From: Betaproteobacteria bacterium
GTDB taxonomy: Bacteria > Pseudomonadota > Gammaproteobacteria > Burkholderiales > Burkholderiaceae_C
DNA length: 32,586 bases
Direction: 5' to 3'
Assembly: GCA_009922295.1 (NCBI GenBank)
Contig: RFWA01000001.1
Span: 1-32,586 of the forward strand
In this document: in pieces, positions 1-8,883 of the stretch
How positions within the stretch are numbered: position 1 is the stretch's first letter
Layout: each line of letters opens with the position of its first letter
The notes under the pieces: generated by a model
Databases searched by the model: none
What the model was told of the DNA's origin: nothing
The model's input: the letters and a program-made list of their open reading frames with translations, nothing else
Translations under genes and position numbers: made by a program

Positions 1-2700
1 GTCCAGGTCGGGCACCTCGTCGCCGGTCTGGTTCAGGGTTTGGGCCAGCATGCTGGCGCCCATGCGCATGCGGCCACGCCCCAGGTCGATCAGCAGCAGA
101 CTGCTGTCTGCCGTGGCGTCGAGCTGCGGCGTCAGCGTCCCGCGCACATCGGCCAGGGTGGCAAAGGCGCTGACGATCAGTGACACCGGCGAGCTGACTT
201 TTTTGGCCTGGCCGTCGTCCGTCCACTGGGTGCGCATGGACAAGGAATCTTTGCCGACGGGGATGGACACGCCCAGCGCTGGGCACAGTTCCAGCCCTAC
301 GGCCTGCACCGTGGCGTACAGCGCCGCATCTTCACCGGGCTCACCGCAAGCCGCCATCCAGTTGGCCGACAGTTTGACGCGCGACAGTTCGATAGGCGCG
401 GCCAGCAAGTTGGTGATGGCCTCGGCCACGGCCATACGGCCCGAGGCGGGGGCATTGACAGCGGCCAGCGGCGTGCGCTCGCCCATGCTCATGGCCTCGC
501 CGGCAAAGCCGGAAAAATCGGCTAAGGTCACCGCGCAATCAGCCACCGGCACCTGCCAGGGGCCCACCATCTGGTCGCGGTGGCTCAGGCCGCCCACGGT
601 GCGGTCGCCAATGGTGATCAGAAAGCGTTTGGACGCCACGGTCGGGCTGGCCAGCACCGCGATACAGGCCTGCTGCAGGGTGACACCGTCGAGATTGAGC
701 GGCGCAAACTGGCGGCTTTGGCTGGCCACGTCGCGGTGCATCTTGGGCGGCTTGCCCAGCAGCACATCCATGGGCATGTTTACCGGCAGGTCAGCGGGTT
801 GGGCGGCCTCGGCATCTGCCAGCACCAGTTGCCGGGCCTCGGTGGCCACGCCCACCACCGCAAACGGGCAGCGCTCACGCTCGCACAAGGCGCTGAACAG
901 GGGCAGCGAGTCGGGGGCAATCGCCAGCACATAGCGCTCCTGGCTCTCGTTGCACCAGATTTCCTTGGGCGCCATGCCACTTTCTTCCAGCGGCACAGCG
1001 CGCAGGTCAAACCGCGCGCCACGGCCAGCGTCGTTGGTCAACTCGGGGAAGGCATTCGACAAGCCGCCCGCGCCTACGTCGTGGATCGCCAAAATGGGAT
1101 TACCCAGGCCATAGGGGCCGCCGTCCAGGCCCAGCGCCCAACACTGGTTGATGACCTCCTGAGCCCGGCGCTCAATCTCCGGGTTGCCACGCTGTACCGA
1201 ATCAAAGTCCAGTTCGGCCGCGTTGGCGCCCGTGGCCATCGAACTCGCCGCACTGCCACCCATGCCAATGCGCATGCCTGGGCCACCCAGCTGGATCAGC
1301 AGGCTACCCGCCGGGAACGCTACCTTTTGTGTCTGTGTCGCATCAATCACACCCAGGCCGCCCGCGATCATGATCGGCTTGTGGTATCCGCTCTGCGCCT
1401 GCTGCTCGGGGCCATCACGCTTAATCCGGTAACGCAGCGTCTGCTCATACTCCCGAAAATACCCCAGCAAATTCGGCCGCCCAAACTCGTTGTTGAACGC
1501 CGCCCCACCCAGCGGCCCCTCCAGCATGATCTGCAGCGGGCTGGCAATGTGCGACGGCTTCCCATAAATTGGGGTCAGATTCCAATTGTTTGGCGGCTCG
1601 GGGTTTTCGGAATTAATTGGAATCTGACCCCAATTGATTTTGGAGACGGTGAAGCCGGTGAGGCCGGCCTTGGGTTTGGAGCCGCGGCCGGTGGCGCCTT
1701 CGTCGCGGATCTCACCACCGGCGCCGGTGGACGCACCGGGGAACGGCGAGATGGCGGTGGGGTGGTTGTGGGTTTCCACCTTCATCAGGACGTGGTGGGT
1801 AGCACTCTCTTTTTGATAGCTACCAGCCCTTATTCCATGGGGGCTAGAGGCCGATTTGGCCATAAATCGTTCGACCTGGGTGCCGGCCATGACGGAGGCG
1901 TTGTCAGAATAGGCCACCAGCATGTGCTGCGGGTTGGCCTGGTGGGTGTGGCGGATCATGCCAAACAGGCTGTCCGGCTGCGGCACGCCATCGATGGTGA
2001 AGGCGGCGTTGAAGATCTTGTGCCGGCAGTGCTCGCTGTTGGCCTGCGCGAACATCATCAACTCTACGTCGGTTGGGTTGCGCTGCAAGTGGCTAAAGGC
2101 TTGCACCAGGTAGTCGATCTCGTCAGCGGCGAGTGCCAGTCCGAAGCTGGCGTTGGCCGCCTCCAGCGCAGCCCTGCCCTGCCCCAGAACGTCGATCTGA
2201 GCCATGGGCGTGGCAGGCAAGGTGGCGAACAGGGCCTGGGCGCTAGCGCGGTCAAACATCACGCTTTCGGTCATGCGGTCATGCAGCAGCGCCGCCAGTG
2301 GTGCCAATTGATCAAGCGAGAGCGTTTTCTTGCCCAGCCAACCAGACTTCAGCTGAAGGCGGTAATGCGTGACCCGCTCCACCCGTTGCACAGCCAGGCC
2401 ACAGTTGTGGGCGATGTCGGTCGCCTTGGACGCCCAGGGCGAGACCGTGCCGAGACGCGGCGCAACGACGATCAGCACGCCATCGGTACCGCCGTCATCA
2501 GGTTCCCCATATTGCAAGAGCGCCTTGAGTTGGGCCGACATGGCCGCACCGGGCGCCGAGTTGGTGGTGACCAAGTGCACAAAGCGCGCGGCAATGCCAC
2601 TCACATTGGGCTCGATGGCCTGCAGGGCAGGCAATAACTGCTGGCGACGGAAAGGGCTGAGGGCGTTGCCGCCCTCGAATTCGGTGATGTGCTGGGTCAC
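1..2700 (-). CDS. purL: Phosphoribosylformylglycinamidine synthase (large single-chain PurL), N-terminal 900 residues, partial
   Basis: Fourth step of purine synthesis: converts FGAR, glutamine and ATP to FGAM in the cytoplasm. The reverse strand reads open from a GTG at 2700-2698 to the window edge. An in-frame stop at 2733-2731, with no other start codon between, fixes this start. The protein begins MTQHITEFEGGNALSPF. It contains the family's NSEHCRHKIFNA stretch, the ATP-site region VETHNHPTAISPFPGAS followed by GGEIRDEGATGRG, then EGPLGGAAFNNEFGRPN, GGSAASSMATG, FDSVQRGNPE, IWCNESQERYVLA and TIGDRTVGGLSHRDQMVGPW. The AIR-synthase-like domains are present; the C-terminal glutaminase (the family is about 1300 residues) lies outside the window. 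Two palindromic repeats sit in frame at about residues 279-300 and 356-378, in stretches that I recall as variable in relatives. Identity is very secure; whether the repeats affect activity is unknown. Confidence 0.97.
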   Translation of the reverse strand, partial: MTQHITEFEGGNALSPFRRQQLLPALQAIEPNVSGIAARFVHLVTTNSAPGAAMSAQLKALLQYGEPDDGGTDGVLIVVAPRLGTVSPWASKATDIAHNCGLAVQRVERVTHYRLQLKSGWLGKKTLSLDQLAPLAALLHDRMTESVMFDRASAQALFATLPATPMAQIDVLGQGRAALEAANASFGLALAADEIDYLVQAFSHLQRNPTDVELMMFAQANSEHCRHKIFNAAFTIDGVPQPDSLFGMIRHTHQANPQHMLVAYSDNASVMAGTQVERFMAKSASSPHGIRAGSYQKESATHHVLMKVETHNHPTAISPFPGASTGAGGEIRDEGATGRGSKPKAGLTGFTVSKINWGQIPINSENPEPPNNWNLTPIYGKPSHIASPLQIMLEGPLGGAAFNNEFGRPNLLGYFREYEQTLRYRIKRDGPEQQAQSGYHKPIMIAGGLGVIDATQTQKVAFPAGSLLIQLGGPGMRIGMGGSAASSMATGANAAELDFDSVQRGNPEIERRAQEVINQCWALGLDGGPYGLGNPILAIHDVGAGGLSNAFPELTNDAGRGARFDLRAVPLEESGMAPKEIWCNESQERYVLAIAPDSLPLFSALCERERCPFAVVGVATEARQLVLADAEAAQPADLPVNMPMDVLLGKPPKMHRDVASQSRQFAPLNLDGVTLQQACIAVLASPTVASKRFLITIGDRTVGGLSHRDQMVGPWQVPVADCAVTLADFSGFAGEAMSMGERTPLAAVNAPASGRMAVAEAITNLLAAPIELSRVKLSANWMAACGEPGEDAALYATVQAVGLELCPALGVSIPVGKDSLSMRTQWTDDGQAKKVSSPVSLIVSAFATLADVRGTLTPQLDATADSSLLLIDLGRGRMRMGASMLAQTLNQTGDEVPDLD
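1567..1635. repeat. Short palindromic element (GGGGTCAGATTCC inverted repeat) inserted in frame in purL
   Basis: A perfect 21-bp inverted repeat has arms at 1567-1587 and 1615-1635 and a 27-nt spacer. The arm core is GGGGTCAGATTCC. In the purL frame it encodes about 23 residues (WGQIPINSENPEPPNNW and flanks) between TGFTVSK and YGKPSHIASPLQ, where I expect relatives to have only a short loop. It contains no stop in the purL frame, and 69 bp is a multiple of three. From memory, similar GGGGTCAGA-type palindromes are scattered in proteobacterial genomes near REP-associated transposases; that assignment is an inference. No second copy was found in the window. Confidence 0.85.
1801..1866. repeat. 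Comamonadaceae-type dispersed hairpin repeat inserted in frame in purL
   Basis: The + strand holds TTTTTGATAGCTACCAGCCC, a short loop, then GGGGGCTAGAGGCCGATTTG. The AGCCC (1825-1829) and GGGCT (1841-1845) arms form the hairpin. The GATAGCT...GCTAGAGGCCgatttgg architecture matches, from memory, a repeat found in many copies in Comamonadaceae genomes, usually between genes. Here it lies inside purL without a stop, coding roughly AKSASSPHGIRAGSYQKES between the conserved VMAGTQVERFM and HHVLMKVETHNHP. The family label is recalled, not searched. Confidence 0.75.
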
Positions 2701-2817
2701 AGTGGCGGCCTGATGGAAGTGGCCCCGATTTTAACGGCCGCTGCCGCGAGGAGCGTGCAAGGGGCAAGCCAGGGGCGCCCACGCCCAAAAACGTCGAGCA
2801 ATGGGATAATTCCATCT

Positions 2818-3624
2818 ATGACGATCACCTACAAAGACGCCGAAGGCATCGCCGGCATGCGCGTGGCAGGCCGCCTGGCCTCAGAGCTGCTGGACTACCT
2901 GACCCCCTTCGTGCAGCCCGGCATCACCACCAATGAGCTCGACCGCCTGGCCGACGCCTACACCACCACCGTGCAGGGCGCCATCTCGGCGCCACTGAAC
3001 TATGCGCCTTCAGGTCACAACCCCTACCCCAAGGCGATCTGCACCTCCATCAACCACCAGGTCTGCCACGGCATCCCCAATGACAAGCCACTCAAACGCG
3101 GCGACATCGTGAATGTCGACGTGACAGTGATCAAAGACGGCTGGCATGGTGATTCCAGCCGAATGTTCATCGTGGGAGAAACCTCAGTGGCGGCGCGGCG
3201 CCTGTGCGCCTTGACACATGAGGCCATGTGGCGCGGCATTGTGAAGGTGCGTGCTGGCGCCTTTCTGGGCGACATCGGCCACGCCATCCAGCAGTTTGCC
3301 GAGGGCCAGGGCCTGAGCGTGGTGCGCGAGTTTTGCGGCCACGGCATCGGCCGCAAGTTCCATGAGGAACCGCAGGTGTTGCACTACGGCCGCCCTGGCA
3401 CGCTGGACCAGCTCAAGGCCGGCATGACAATCACCATCGAGCCGATGCTCAACGCAGGGCGTCGTGACGTGAAGGAAATGGGCGACGGTTGGACCATCGT
3501 CACCAAAGACCGCTCGCTGTCCGCGCAATGGGAGCACACCGTGTTGGTCACCGAAACAGGGTACGAGGTGCTGACCCTGTCCACCGGCAGCCCGCCCATC
3601 CCGGCTTTTGTGAAACCGGCATGA
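2818..3624 (+). CDS. map: Methionine aminopeptidase, type I
   Basis: Removes the N-terminal methionine from new proteins after deformylation; cytoplasmic dinuclear metalloenzyme. The ATG at 2818 gives 268 residues, normal for type Ia. The reading frame stays open upstream to 2689, but conserved sequence (MTITYKDAEGIAGMRVAGRLA) starts only here. Metal ligands are visible as D101 and D112 (NVDVTVIKDGWHGDSSRMF), H175 (FCGHGIGRKFHEEP), E208 (ITIEPML) and E239 (QWEHTV), four residues later than the E. coli numbering; H84 in CHGIPND is the conserved substrate-pocket histidine. The gene overlaps glnD by four bases (ATGA), implying translational coupling. It diverges from purL across 117 nt, in which I could not pick a convincing promoter; a GATAAT at 2805-2810 is very close to the start. 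Confidence 0.97.
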   Translation: MTITYKDAEGIAGMRVAGRLASELLDYLTPFVQPGITTNELDRLADAYTTTVQGAISAPLNYAPSGHNPYPKAICTSINHQVCHGIPNDKPLKRGDIVNVDVTVIKDGWHGDSSRMFIVGETSVAARRLCALTHEAMWRGIVKVRAGAFLGDIGHAIQQFAEGQGLSVVREFCGHGIGRKFHEEPQVLHYGRPGTLDQLKAGMTITIEPMLNAGRRDVKEMGDGWTIVTKDRSLSAQWEHTVLVTETGYEVLTLSTGSPPIPAFVKPA

Positions 3625-6224
3625 CCGAGCCACTGGCGCTGCGTGCGCACTACCGCGCCCGCAAGTCCGCGCTGTTGGCTTCACTGACAGCGGGGGGCAG
3701 GCCCATTGGTGGTGTGCGGGCGGTGCTGTCCAAACTGTCAGCGCTGGCTGACGAGACCCTGCGCACCCTATGGCTGCAAGCCGGGCTGGCCAGCCCTTTG
3801 GCACTAGCCGCTGTGGGCGGCTTTGGTCGGGCCGAGCTGTTTCCAGGCTCTGACATTGACGTGCTGCTCTTGCTGCCCAATGACGAGTCGGCTCAAGATG
3901 ACGAGAGCCTCAAAACCAGACTTGAGGCCTTCATAGGCAGTTGTTGGGACGCTGGTCTGGAGATTGGATCAAGCGTGCGTACGGTCCAGGAGTGCCTCCA
4001 GGAGTCGGCCCGCGACGTTACCGTGCAAACATCGCTGCTGGAGGCACGCCTGATCACCGGCAGTGAAGCGTTGTTCGCCAGCTTTCAGCACGAGTACTTC
4101 GCTGCACTCGACCCACAGGCCTTTTTTATTGCAAAGACCCTCGAGTTGCAGCAGCGCCATCACAAGTTTGAAGATTCGCCCTACTCGCTCGAGCCCAATT
4201 GCAAAGAGTCGCCCGGCGGCCTGCGTGATCTGCATGTCATCTTGTGGGTCGCCAAGGCGGCCGGGTTTGGCAACAACTGGGACGACCTGGCCAGGAGCGG
4301 CCTGGCCACGGCCTTCGAAGTCCGCCAGCTCAAAAGGAACGAGGCCCTGCTGCGCCTGATCCGCGCACGGCTGCACCTCATCTCGCAGCGGCGTGAAGAC
4401 CGCCTTGTCTTCGACCTGCAGACTGCCGTGGCCGAGTCCTTTGGCTATGGGGGGGCGATCCCCGGCACCGTTGCAGCAGCCGGCGCGGCTCGACCCGGCA
4501 TACGCCCCAGCGAGGCGCTGATGCGGCGTTACTACTGGGCCGCCAAGGCCGTGACCCAACTCAACCAGATCCTGCTGCTCAACATCGAGGAGCGGCTCAA
4601 CCCCTCGACCCACACACCGCAACCGATCAACCCCCGCTTTAACGAGAAGGCCGGCATGGTCGATGTCGCCAGCGACGACCTCTACCAGCGCGAACCCCAC
4701 GCCATTCTGGAGACCTTTCTGGTGTTCCAGACCACGGTCGGCGTCAAGGGCCTGTCGGCCCGCACCCTGCGCGCCCTCTACAACGCGCGCGGCCAGATGA
4801 ATGGCAGTTTCCGCAACGATCCGGTGAACCGGGAGGCCTTTCGCCAGATCCTGATGCACGATGGCCTGACGCACGCCATGCGCCTGATGAACCAGACCTC
4901 GGTCTTGGGGCGTTATCTGTGGGTGTTTCGCAAGATCGTCGGGCAAATGCAACATGACCTGTTCCATGTCTACACCGTGGACCAGCATATCCTGATGGTG
5001 CTGCGCAATGTGCGGCGATTCTTCATCGTCGAACATGCCCATGAGTACCCGTTTTGCTCCCAACTGGCCTCGGGCTGGGACAAGCCCTGGGTCTTGTATG
5101 TGGCAGCTCTGTTTCACGACATCGCCAAAGGCCGGGGCGGCGACCATTCCGAGCTGGGCGCGCTGGAGGTGCGGCGATTTTGCCGCCAACACGGCATTGG
5201 GTCCGACGACAGCAGCCTGATCGAGTTTCTGGTGCACGAGCACCTGACCATGAGCCGCGTCGCGCAAAAGTCAGACCTGAGCGATGCCGACGTGATTGCC
5301 ACTTTTGCCAAGCGGGTGGGCAGCGAACGGCGTCTGACAGCGCTGTACCTGCTCACGGTGGCCGATATCCGGGGCACCAGCCCCAAAGTCTGGAACGCCT
5401 GGAAGGGCAAGCTCCTGGAAGACCTGTACCACCTGACCCTGCGGGTCTTGGGCGGGCGGGCGCCGGACCCGCAGGCCGAAGTGGAGTCTCGCAAACGCGA
5501 AGCCTTGATCATGCTGGCGCTGCACAGTCTGCCGTTTGAAGCACACAAGCCTCTGTGGGACACCTTGGATGCCGCTTACTTCATGCGTCATGACGCAGCA
5601 GACATCGCATGGCATACACGTCAGTTGTCGCGCCATATTGGCAACGGCAAGTCGATCGTCCGGGCACACCAGTCCCCTTTGGGGGAAGGCTTGCAGGTGC
5701 TGGTCTACACGCCCGACCAACCCGACCTGTTCGCCCGCATCTGCGGCTACTTTGACCAAGGCGGTTTCAGCATTCTGGACGCGCGCGTGCACACCGCCCG
5801 CAATGGCTACGCCATCGACACCTTTCAGGTGGTAGACGCCAGCATGCCCGAACACTACCGCGAACTCATCAGCATGGTCGAAAGTGAGCTGGGCCGGGCA
5901 ATTGCCCAAACCGGACCCTTGCCACCCCCGGGCCGCGGCCGGGTGTCCCGCCGGGTCAAGAGCTTCCCCGTGGCACCACGCGTGACGCTGCGCCCTGACG
6001 ACAAAGCCCAGCGATGGCTGCTCAATATTGCCGCCAGCGACAGGGTCGGCCTGCTCTACAGCGTGGCGCGGGTGTTAGCCCGCCACAACATCAACCTGCA
6101 ATTGGCCAAGATTGCCACCCTGGGCGAGCGGGTGGACGACACGTTTTTGATCCAGGGCGCCGAGTTGCAGCACAACCGCACCCAGATCGCGATCGAGACC
6201 GAGTTGCTCGAAGCCCTGGCCTGA
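3621..6224 (+). CDS. glnD: Bifunctional uridylyltransferase/uridylyl-removing enzyme (PII sensor GlnD)
   Basis: Senses glutamine and adds or removes UMP on PII proteins, setting nitrogen-assimilation status. The start ATG at 3621 overlaps the map stop by four bases and gives 867 residues, the usual length. Domains in order: nucleotidyltransferase with GGFGRAELFPGSDIDVLLL (D78 and D80 as catalytic metal ligands); helical GlnD linker with SPYSLEPNCKESPGGLRDLH; HD phosphohydrolase with ALFHDIAKGRGGDHSELGA (H499, D500) and VHEHLTMSRVAQ; then two C-terminal ACT domains, starting near QVLVYTPDQPDLFARICGYF and near LLNIAASDRVGLLYSVARVL. All key motifs are present, so both activities should be intact. 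It ends at 6224, directly abutting the stop of the convergent def gene. Confidence 0.97.
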   Translation: MTEPLALRAHYRARKSALLASLTAGGRPIGGVRAVLSKLSALADETLRTLWLQAGLASPLALAAVGGFGRAELFPGSDIDVLLLLPNDESAQDDESLKTRLEAFIGSCWDAGLEIGSSVRTVQECLQESARDVTVQTSLLEARLITGSEALFASFQHEYFAALDPQAFFIAKTLELQQRHHKFEDSPYSLEPNCKESPGGLRDLHVILWVAKAAGFGNNWDDLARSGLATAFEVRQLKRNEALLRLIRARLHLISQRREDRLVFDLQTAVAESFGYGGAIPGTVAAAGAARPGIRPSEALMRRYYWAAKAVTQLNQILLLNIEERLNPSTHTPQPINPRFNEKAGMVDVASDDLYQREPHAILETFLVFQTTVGVKGLSARTLRALYNARGQMNGSFRNDPVNREAFRQILMHDGLTHAMRLMNQTSVLGRYLWVFRKIVGQMQHDLFHVYTVDQHILMVLRNVRRFFIVEHAHEYPFCSQLASGWDKPWVLYVAALFHDIAKGRGGDHSELGALEVRRFCRQHGIGSDDSSLIEFLVHEHLTMSRVAQKSDLSDADVIATFAKRVGSERRLTALYLLTVADIRGTSPKVWNAWKGKLLEDLYHLTLRVLGGRAPDPQAEVESRKREALIMLALHSLPFEAHKPLWDTLDAAYFMRHDAADIAWHTRQLSRHIGNGKSIVRAHQSPLGEGLQVLVYTPDQPDLFARICGYFDQGGFSILDARVHTARNGYAIDTFQVVDASMPEHYRELISMVESELGRAIAQTGPLPPPGRGRVSRRVKSFPVAPRVTLRPDDKAQRWLLNIAASDRVGLLYSVARVLARHNINLQLAKIATLGERVDDTFLIQGAELQHNRTQIAIETELLEALA

Positions 6225-6782
6225 TCAGTCGTCCTCGGGCGCGTCCAAGCCCGGGAACAGCACCGAGGTAAAGCCGAAACGGGAAAAGTCACGCACCCGC
6301 ATCGGGTACAGCATGCCAATCAGATGGTCACACTCATGCTGCACCACCCGGGCATGAAAGCCGTCCACTGTGCGGTCAATCGGGTCGCCGAAGGGGTCAA
6401 ACCCGGTGTAGCGGATGCGCTCAAAGCGCGGCACTATGGCGCGCAGGCCGGGCACCGACAGGCACCCCTCCCAATCCGACACCTCCAGCAAATTGCCATC
6501 AACCAGGTTGGGCAGCGGCGTGATCACCGGGTTCACGAGCACGGTGCGCGGCACTGGCGGCGCCTCGGGGTAACGCGGGTTGGGCTCGCCGGTACCGAAG
6601 ACCACCAGCTGAAGGTCAACACCGATTTGCGGCGCCGCCAGCCCGGCGCCGTTGGCCGCATGCATGGTGTCGAGCAGGTCACTCACCAGCAGGTGCAGTT
6701 CATCGGTATCGAAATCTGTGACAAGCTGCGCCAGGCGTAGCAGGCGCGGGTCGCCCATTTTCAGGATCTCACGTACCGCCAT
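6225..6782 (-). CDS. def: Peptide deformylase
   Basis: Removes the formyl group from N-formylmethionine of nascent proteins; works before Map. The protein has 185 residues, starting at the ATG at 6782-6780. All three family motifs are seen: GAGLAAPQ (45-52), EGCLS (105-109, with metal ligand C107) and QHECDHL (H149 and H153 ligands, E150 catalytic). The start lies inside the end of ligA (14-nt overlap), so it is probably the last gene of the smc-zipA-ligA-def chain and translationally coupled. Its stop (6227-6225) shares the palindrome TGATCA with the glnD stop, leaving no intergenic DNA and no room for a separate terminator. The C-terminal extension after the H149-H153 motif is slightly long but within family range. 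Confidence 0.96.
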   Translation of the reverse strand: MAVREILKMGDPRLLRLAQLVTDFDTDELHLLVSDLLDTMHAANGAGLAAPQIGVDLQLVVFGTGEPNPRYPEAPPVPRTVLVNPVITPLPNLVDGNLLEVSDWEGCLSVPGLRAIVPRFERIRYTGFDPFGDPIDRTVDGFHARVVQHECDHLIGMLYPMRVRDFSRFGFTSVLFPGLDAPEDD

Positions 6783-8877
6783 TGAGCAACTCCTTCAATC
6801 CGTTTTCGTCAATCACCGCCACCCCAAGCTCGCGCGCCTTGTCGAGCTTGCTGCCGGCCTCAAGACCCGCCAACAGGTAGTGGGTCTTCTTGCTGACCGA
6901 GCCCGCCACCTTGCCGCCCGCGCCCTCGATCAGGTCTTTGGCCTGGTCCCGGCTGAGTGTGGGCAGGGTGCCCGTGATCACCAGGGTTTTGCCCGACAGC
7001 GGCGTGGGCTTGCGCTCGGCCGGAGCGCCCTCCTCCCAATGCAGACCGCAGGCGCGCAGTTGGGCCACCACCTCGCGGTTGTGCGGCTGCCCAAAAAAAG
7101 TGTGAATGCTTTGGGCCACCACGGGGCCGACATCGCTCACCGCCAGCAAACCGTCCACGGAAGCGTCCATGATGGCGTCCAGACCACCGAAATGCTTGGC
7201 CAGCGCTTTGGCGGTGGCCTCGCCCACGTGCCGGATGCCCAGACCGAACAAAAAGCGAGGCAGCGTGGTCTGCTTCGATTTTTGTAGCGCGTCCACAATG
7301 TTCTGTGCGGATTTGTCGGCCATTCGGTCCAAAGCAGCCAGCGATGTGAGGCCCAACCGGTACAGGTCTGGCAGGGTGCGGATGATGCCGCTGTCCACCA
7401 GCTGGTCGACCAGCTTGTCGCCCAGGCCCTCCACCTCGACCGCCCGGCGCTGGGCAAAGTGCAGGATCGCCTGCTTGCGCTGCGCGCTGCAGAACAGGCC
7501 ACCGCTACAACGGTGGTCGGCCTCGCCCTCCTCCCGCACGGCCGCGCTGCCGCACACCGGGCACTGCGCCGGCATGGTGAACAACATGGCATCGGGCAAG
7601 CGCTTCTCGGGCAGCATGGACACCACTTCCGGAATGACGTCACCGGCGCGGCGCACCACCACCGTGTCACCCACGCGCACGTCCTTGCGCCGGGCCTCGT
7701 CCTCGTTGTGCAGGGTGGCGTTGGTCACGGTGACGCCGCCCACAAACACCGGCGCGAGCTTGGCCACCGGGGTGAGTTTGCCGGTACGGCCCACCTGTAC
7801 GTCGATCGACAGTACCGTGGTGAGCTGCTCTTGCGCAGGGAACTTGTGGGCCACCGCCCAGCGCGGCTCGCGCGTCACGAAGCCCATGCGCTGCTGCAGC
7901 GCCAAGCTATTGACCTTGTAGACGACGCCATCGATGTCAAAGGGCAGCGAATCCCGCTGGCGCGCAATGCGTTCGTAGTACGCTACTAATTCAGTAGCGC
8001 CCAAGGCAATGCTAGCAAGGCTTGAGACCGGAAAACCCCAAGTTTTCAAGGTTTGCAGCAGGCCGTGGTGGGAGGCAAAAACCGGCCCGCCTGCCTCTGC
8101 TGGCGTGACCTCGCCCAAGCCATAAGCGAAAAAGCTCAAGGGGCGTTGCGCCGCAATGGCCGGATCAAGCTGGCGCACCGCACCGGCGGCGGCATTGCGC
8201 GGGTTGACAAAGGTTTTCTGGCTGGCGGTCCGCTGGCGCTCATTGAGCGCTTCAAAATCGGCGCGTCCCATGTAGACCTCGCCCCGCACCTCGATCACCG
8301 GGGGCGCTGGCAATGCACCGGGTGCAGCAGTATCCAGACGCAGTGGAATCTGCCCGATGGTGCGGATGTTTTGGGTCACATCCTCACCCAGTTCACCGTC
8401 GCCCCGTGTCGCGGCCTGCACCAGCACGCCTTGCTCATACCTCAGGCTCATGGCCAAGCCGTCGAACTTGAGCTCGGCCACGTACTCGACCGCCGGCGCA
8501 GCCTCGGCCAGCGCAAGTTCACGGCGCACCCTGGCGTCGAAATTAACTGCGCCAGAGGCTTCGGTGTCGGTCTCGGTGCGGATGCTGAGCATGGGCATGG
8601 CATGCCTCACACTGGCGAATGCAGGCAAGGGCGCGCCGCCCACGCGCTGGGTGGGCGAATCGGCGCTGACCAGTTCAGGGTGCACCGCCTCGATCGCCTG
8701 CAAGGCCCGAAACAGGCGGTCGTACTCGGCATCGGGAATGGTGGGCGCATCCAACACGTGGTAGCGGTGCGCATGCTCGTGCAACAAATGGCGCAGCTGG
8801 GTCAACTCCGCCAGAGCAGCAGATGCAGGCGCGGCATCAAACAAATCAGGAGTCTGCATGGCAGATGGCACCGTCAC
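6769..8877 (-). CDS. ligA: NAD+-dependent DNA ligase
   Basis: Seals nicks in replication and repair using NAD+. Up to 702 residues from a GTG at 8877; an ATG at 8859 (MQTPDLFDAAP) is an equally plausible start and neither has a clear Shine-Dalgarno sequence. Domains: Ia NAD-binding region (YHVLDAPTIPDAEYDRLF), adenylation domain with catalytic lysine in AELKFDGLAMSLRYE (K137, GTG numbering), OB fold, a four-cysteine zinc finger (C439, C442, C457, C463), helix-hairpin-helix region (FLFGLGIRHVGEATAKAL) and a C-terminal BRCT domain (LSGKTLVITGTLPTLSRDQA). Complete and normal in length. It lies 6 nt after zipA (GTG start) and overlaps def by 14 nt, as part of one leftward transcription unit. Confidence 0.97.
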   Translation of the reverse strand: MTVPSAMQTPDLFDAAPASAALAELTQLRHLLHEHAHRYHVLDAPTIPDAEYDRLFRALQAIEAVHPELVSADSPTQRVGGAPLPAFASVRHAMPMLSIRTETDTEASGAVNFDARVRRELALAEAAPAVEYVAELKFDGLAMSLRYEQGVLVQAATRGDGELGEDVTQNIRTIGQIPLRLDTAAPGALPAPPVIEVRGEVYMGRADFEALNERQRTASQKTFVNPRNAAAGAVRQLDPAIAAQRPLSFFAYGLGEVTPAEAGGPVFASHHGLLQTLKTWGFPVSSLASIALGATELVAYYERIARQRDSLPFDIDGVVYKVNSLALQQRMGFVTREPRWAVAHKFPAQEQLTTVLSIDVQVGRTGKLTPVAKLAPVFVGGVTVTNATLHNEDEARRKDVRVGDTVVVRRAGDVIPEVVSMLPEKRLPDAMLFTMPAQCPVCGSAAVREEGEADHRCSGGLFCSAQRKQAILHFAQRRAVEVEGLGDKLVDQLVDSGIIRTLPDLYRLGLTSLAALDRMADKSAQNIVDALQKSKQTTLPRFLFGLGIRHVGEATAKALAKHFGGLDAIMDASVDGLLAVSDVGPVVAQSIHTFFGQPHNREVVAQLRACGLHWEEGAPAERKPTPLSGKTLVITGTLPTLSRDQAKDLIEGAGGKVAGSVSKKTHYLLAGLEAGSKLDKARELGVAVIDENGLKELLNGGT

Positions 8878-8883
8878 GCCGCA

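Noticed and set aside
580..2637. Long rightward open reading frame (685 codons) opposite purL
   Set aside because: It is antisense to the unmistakable PurL frame and shows no domain or plausible protein pattern; G+C-rich codon bias opens such shadow frames.
7979..8034. GCTACT-aattc-AGTAGC hairpin in ligA followed by GAGACC, resembling a degenerate copy of the purL dispersed repeat
   Set aside because: The LigA protein has no extra residues here compared with E. coli LigA, so an insertion is not supported; similarity is partial and may be chance.
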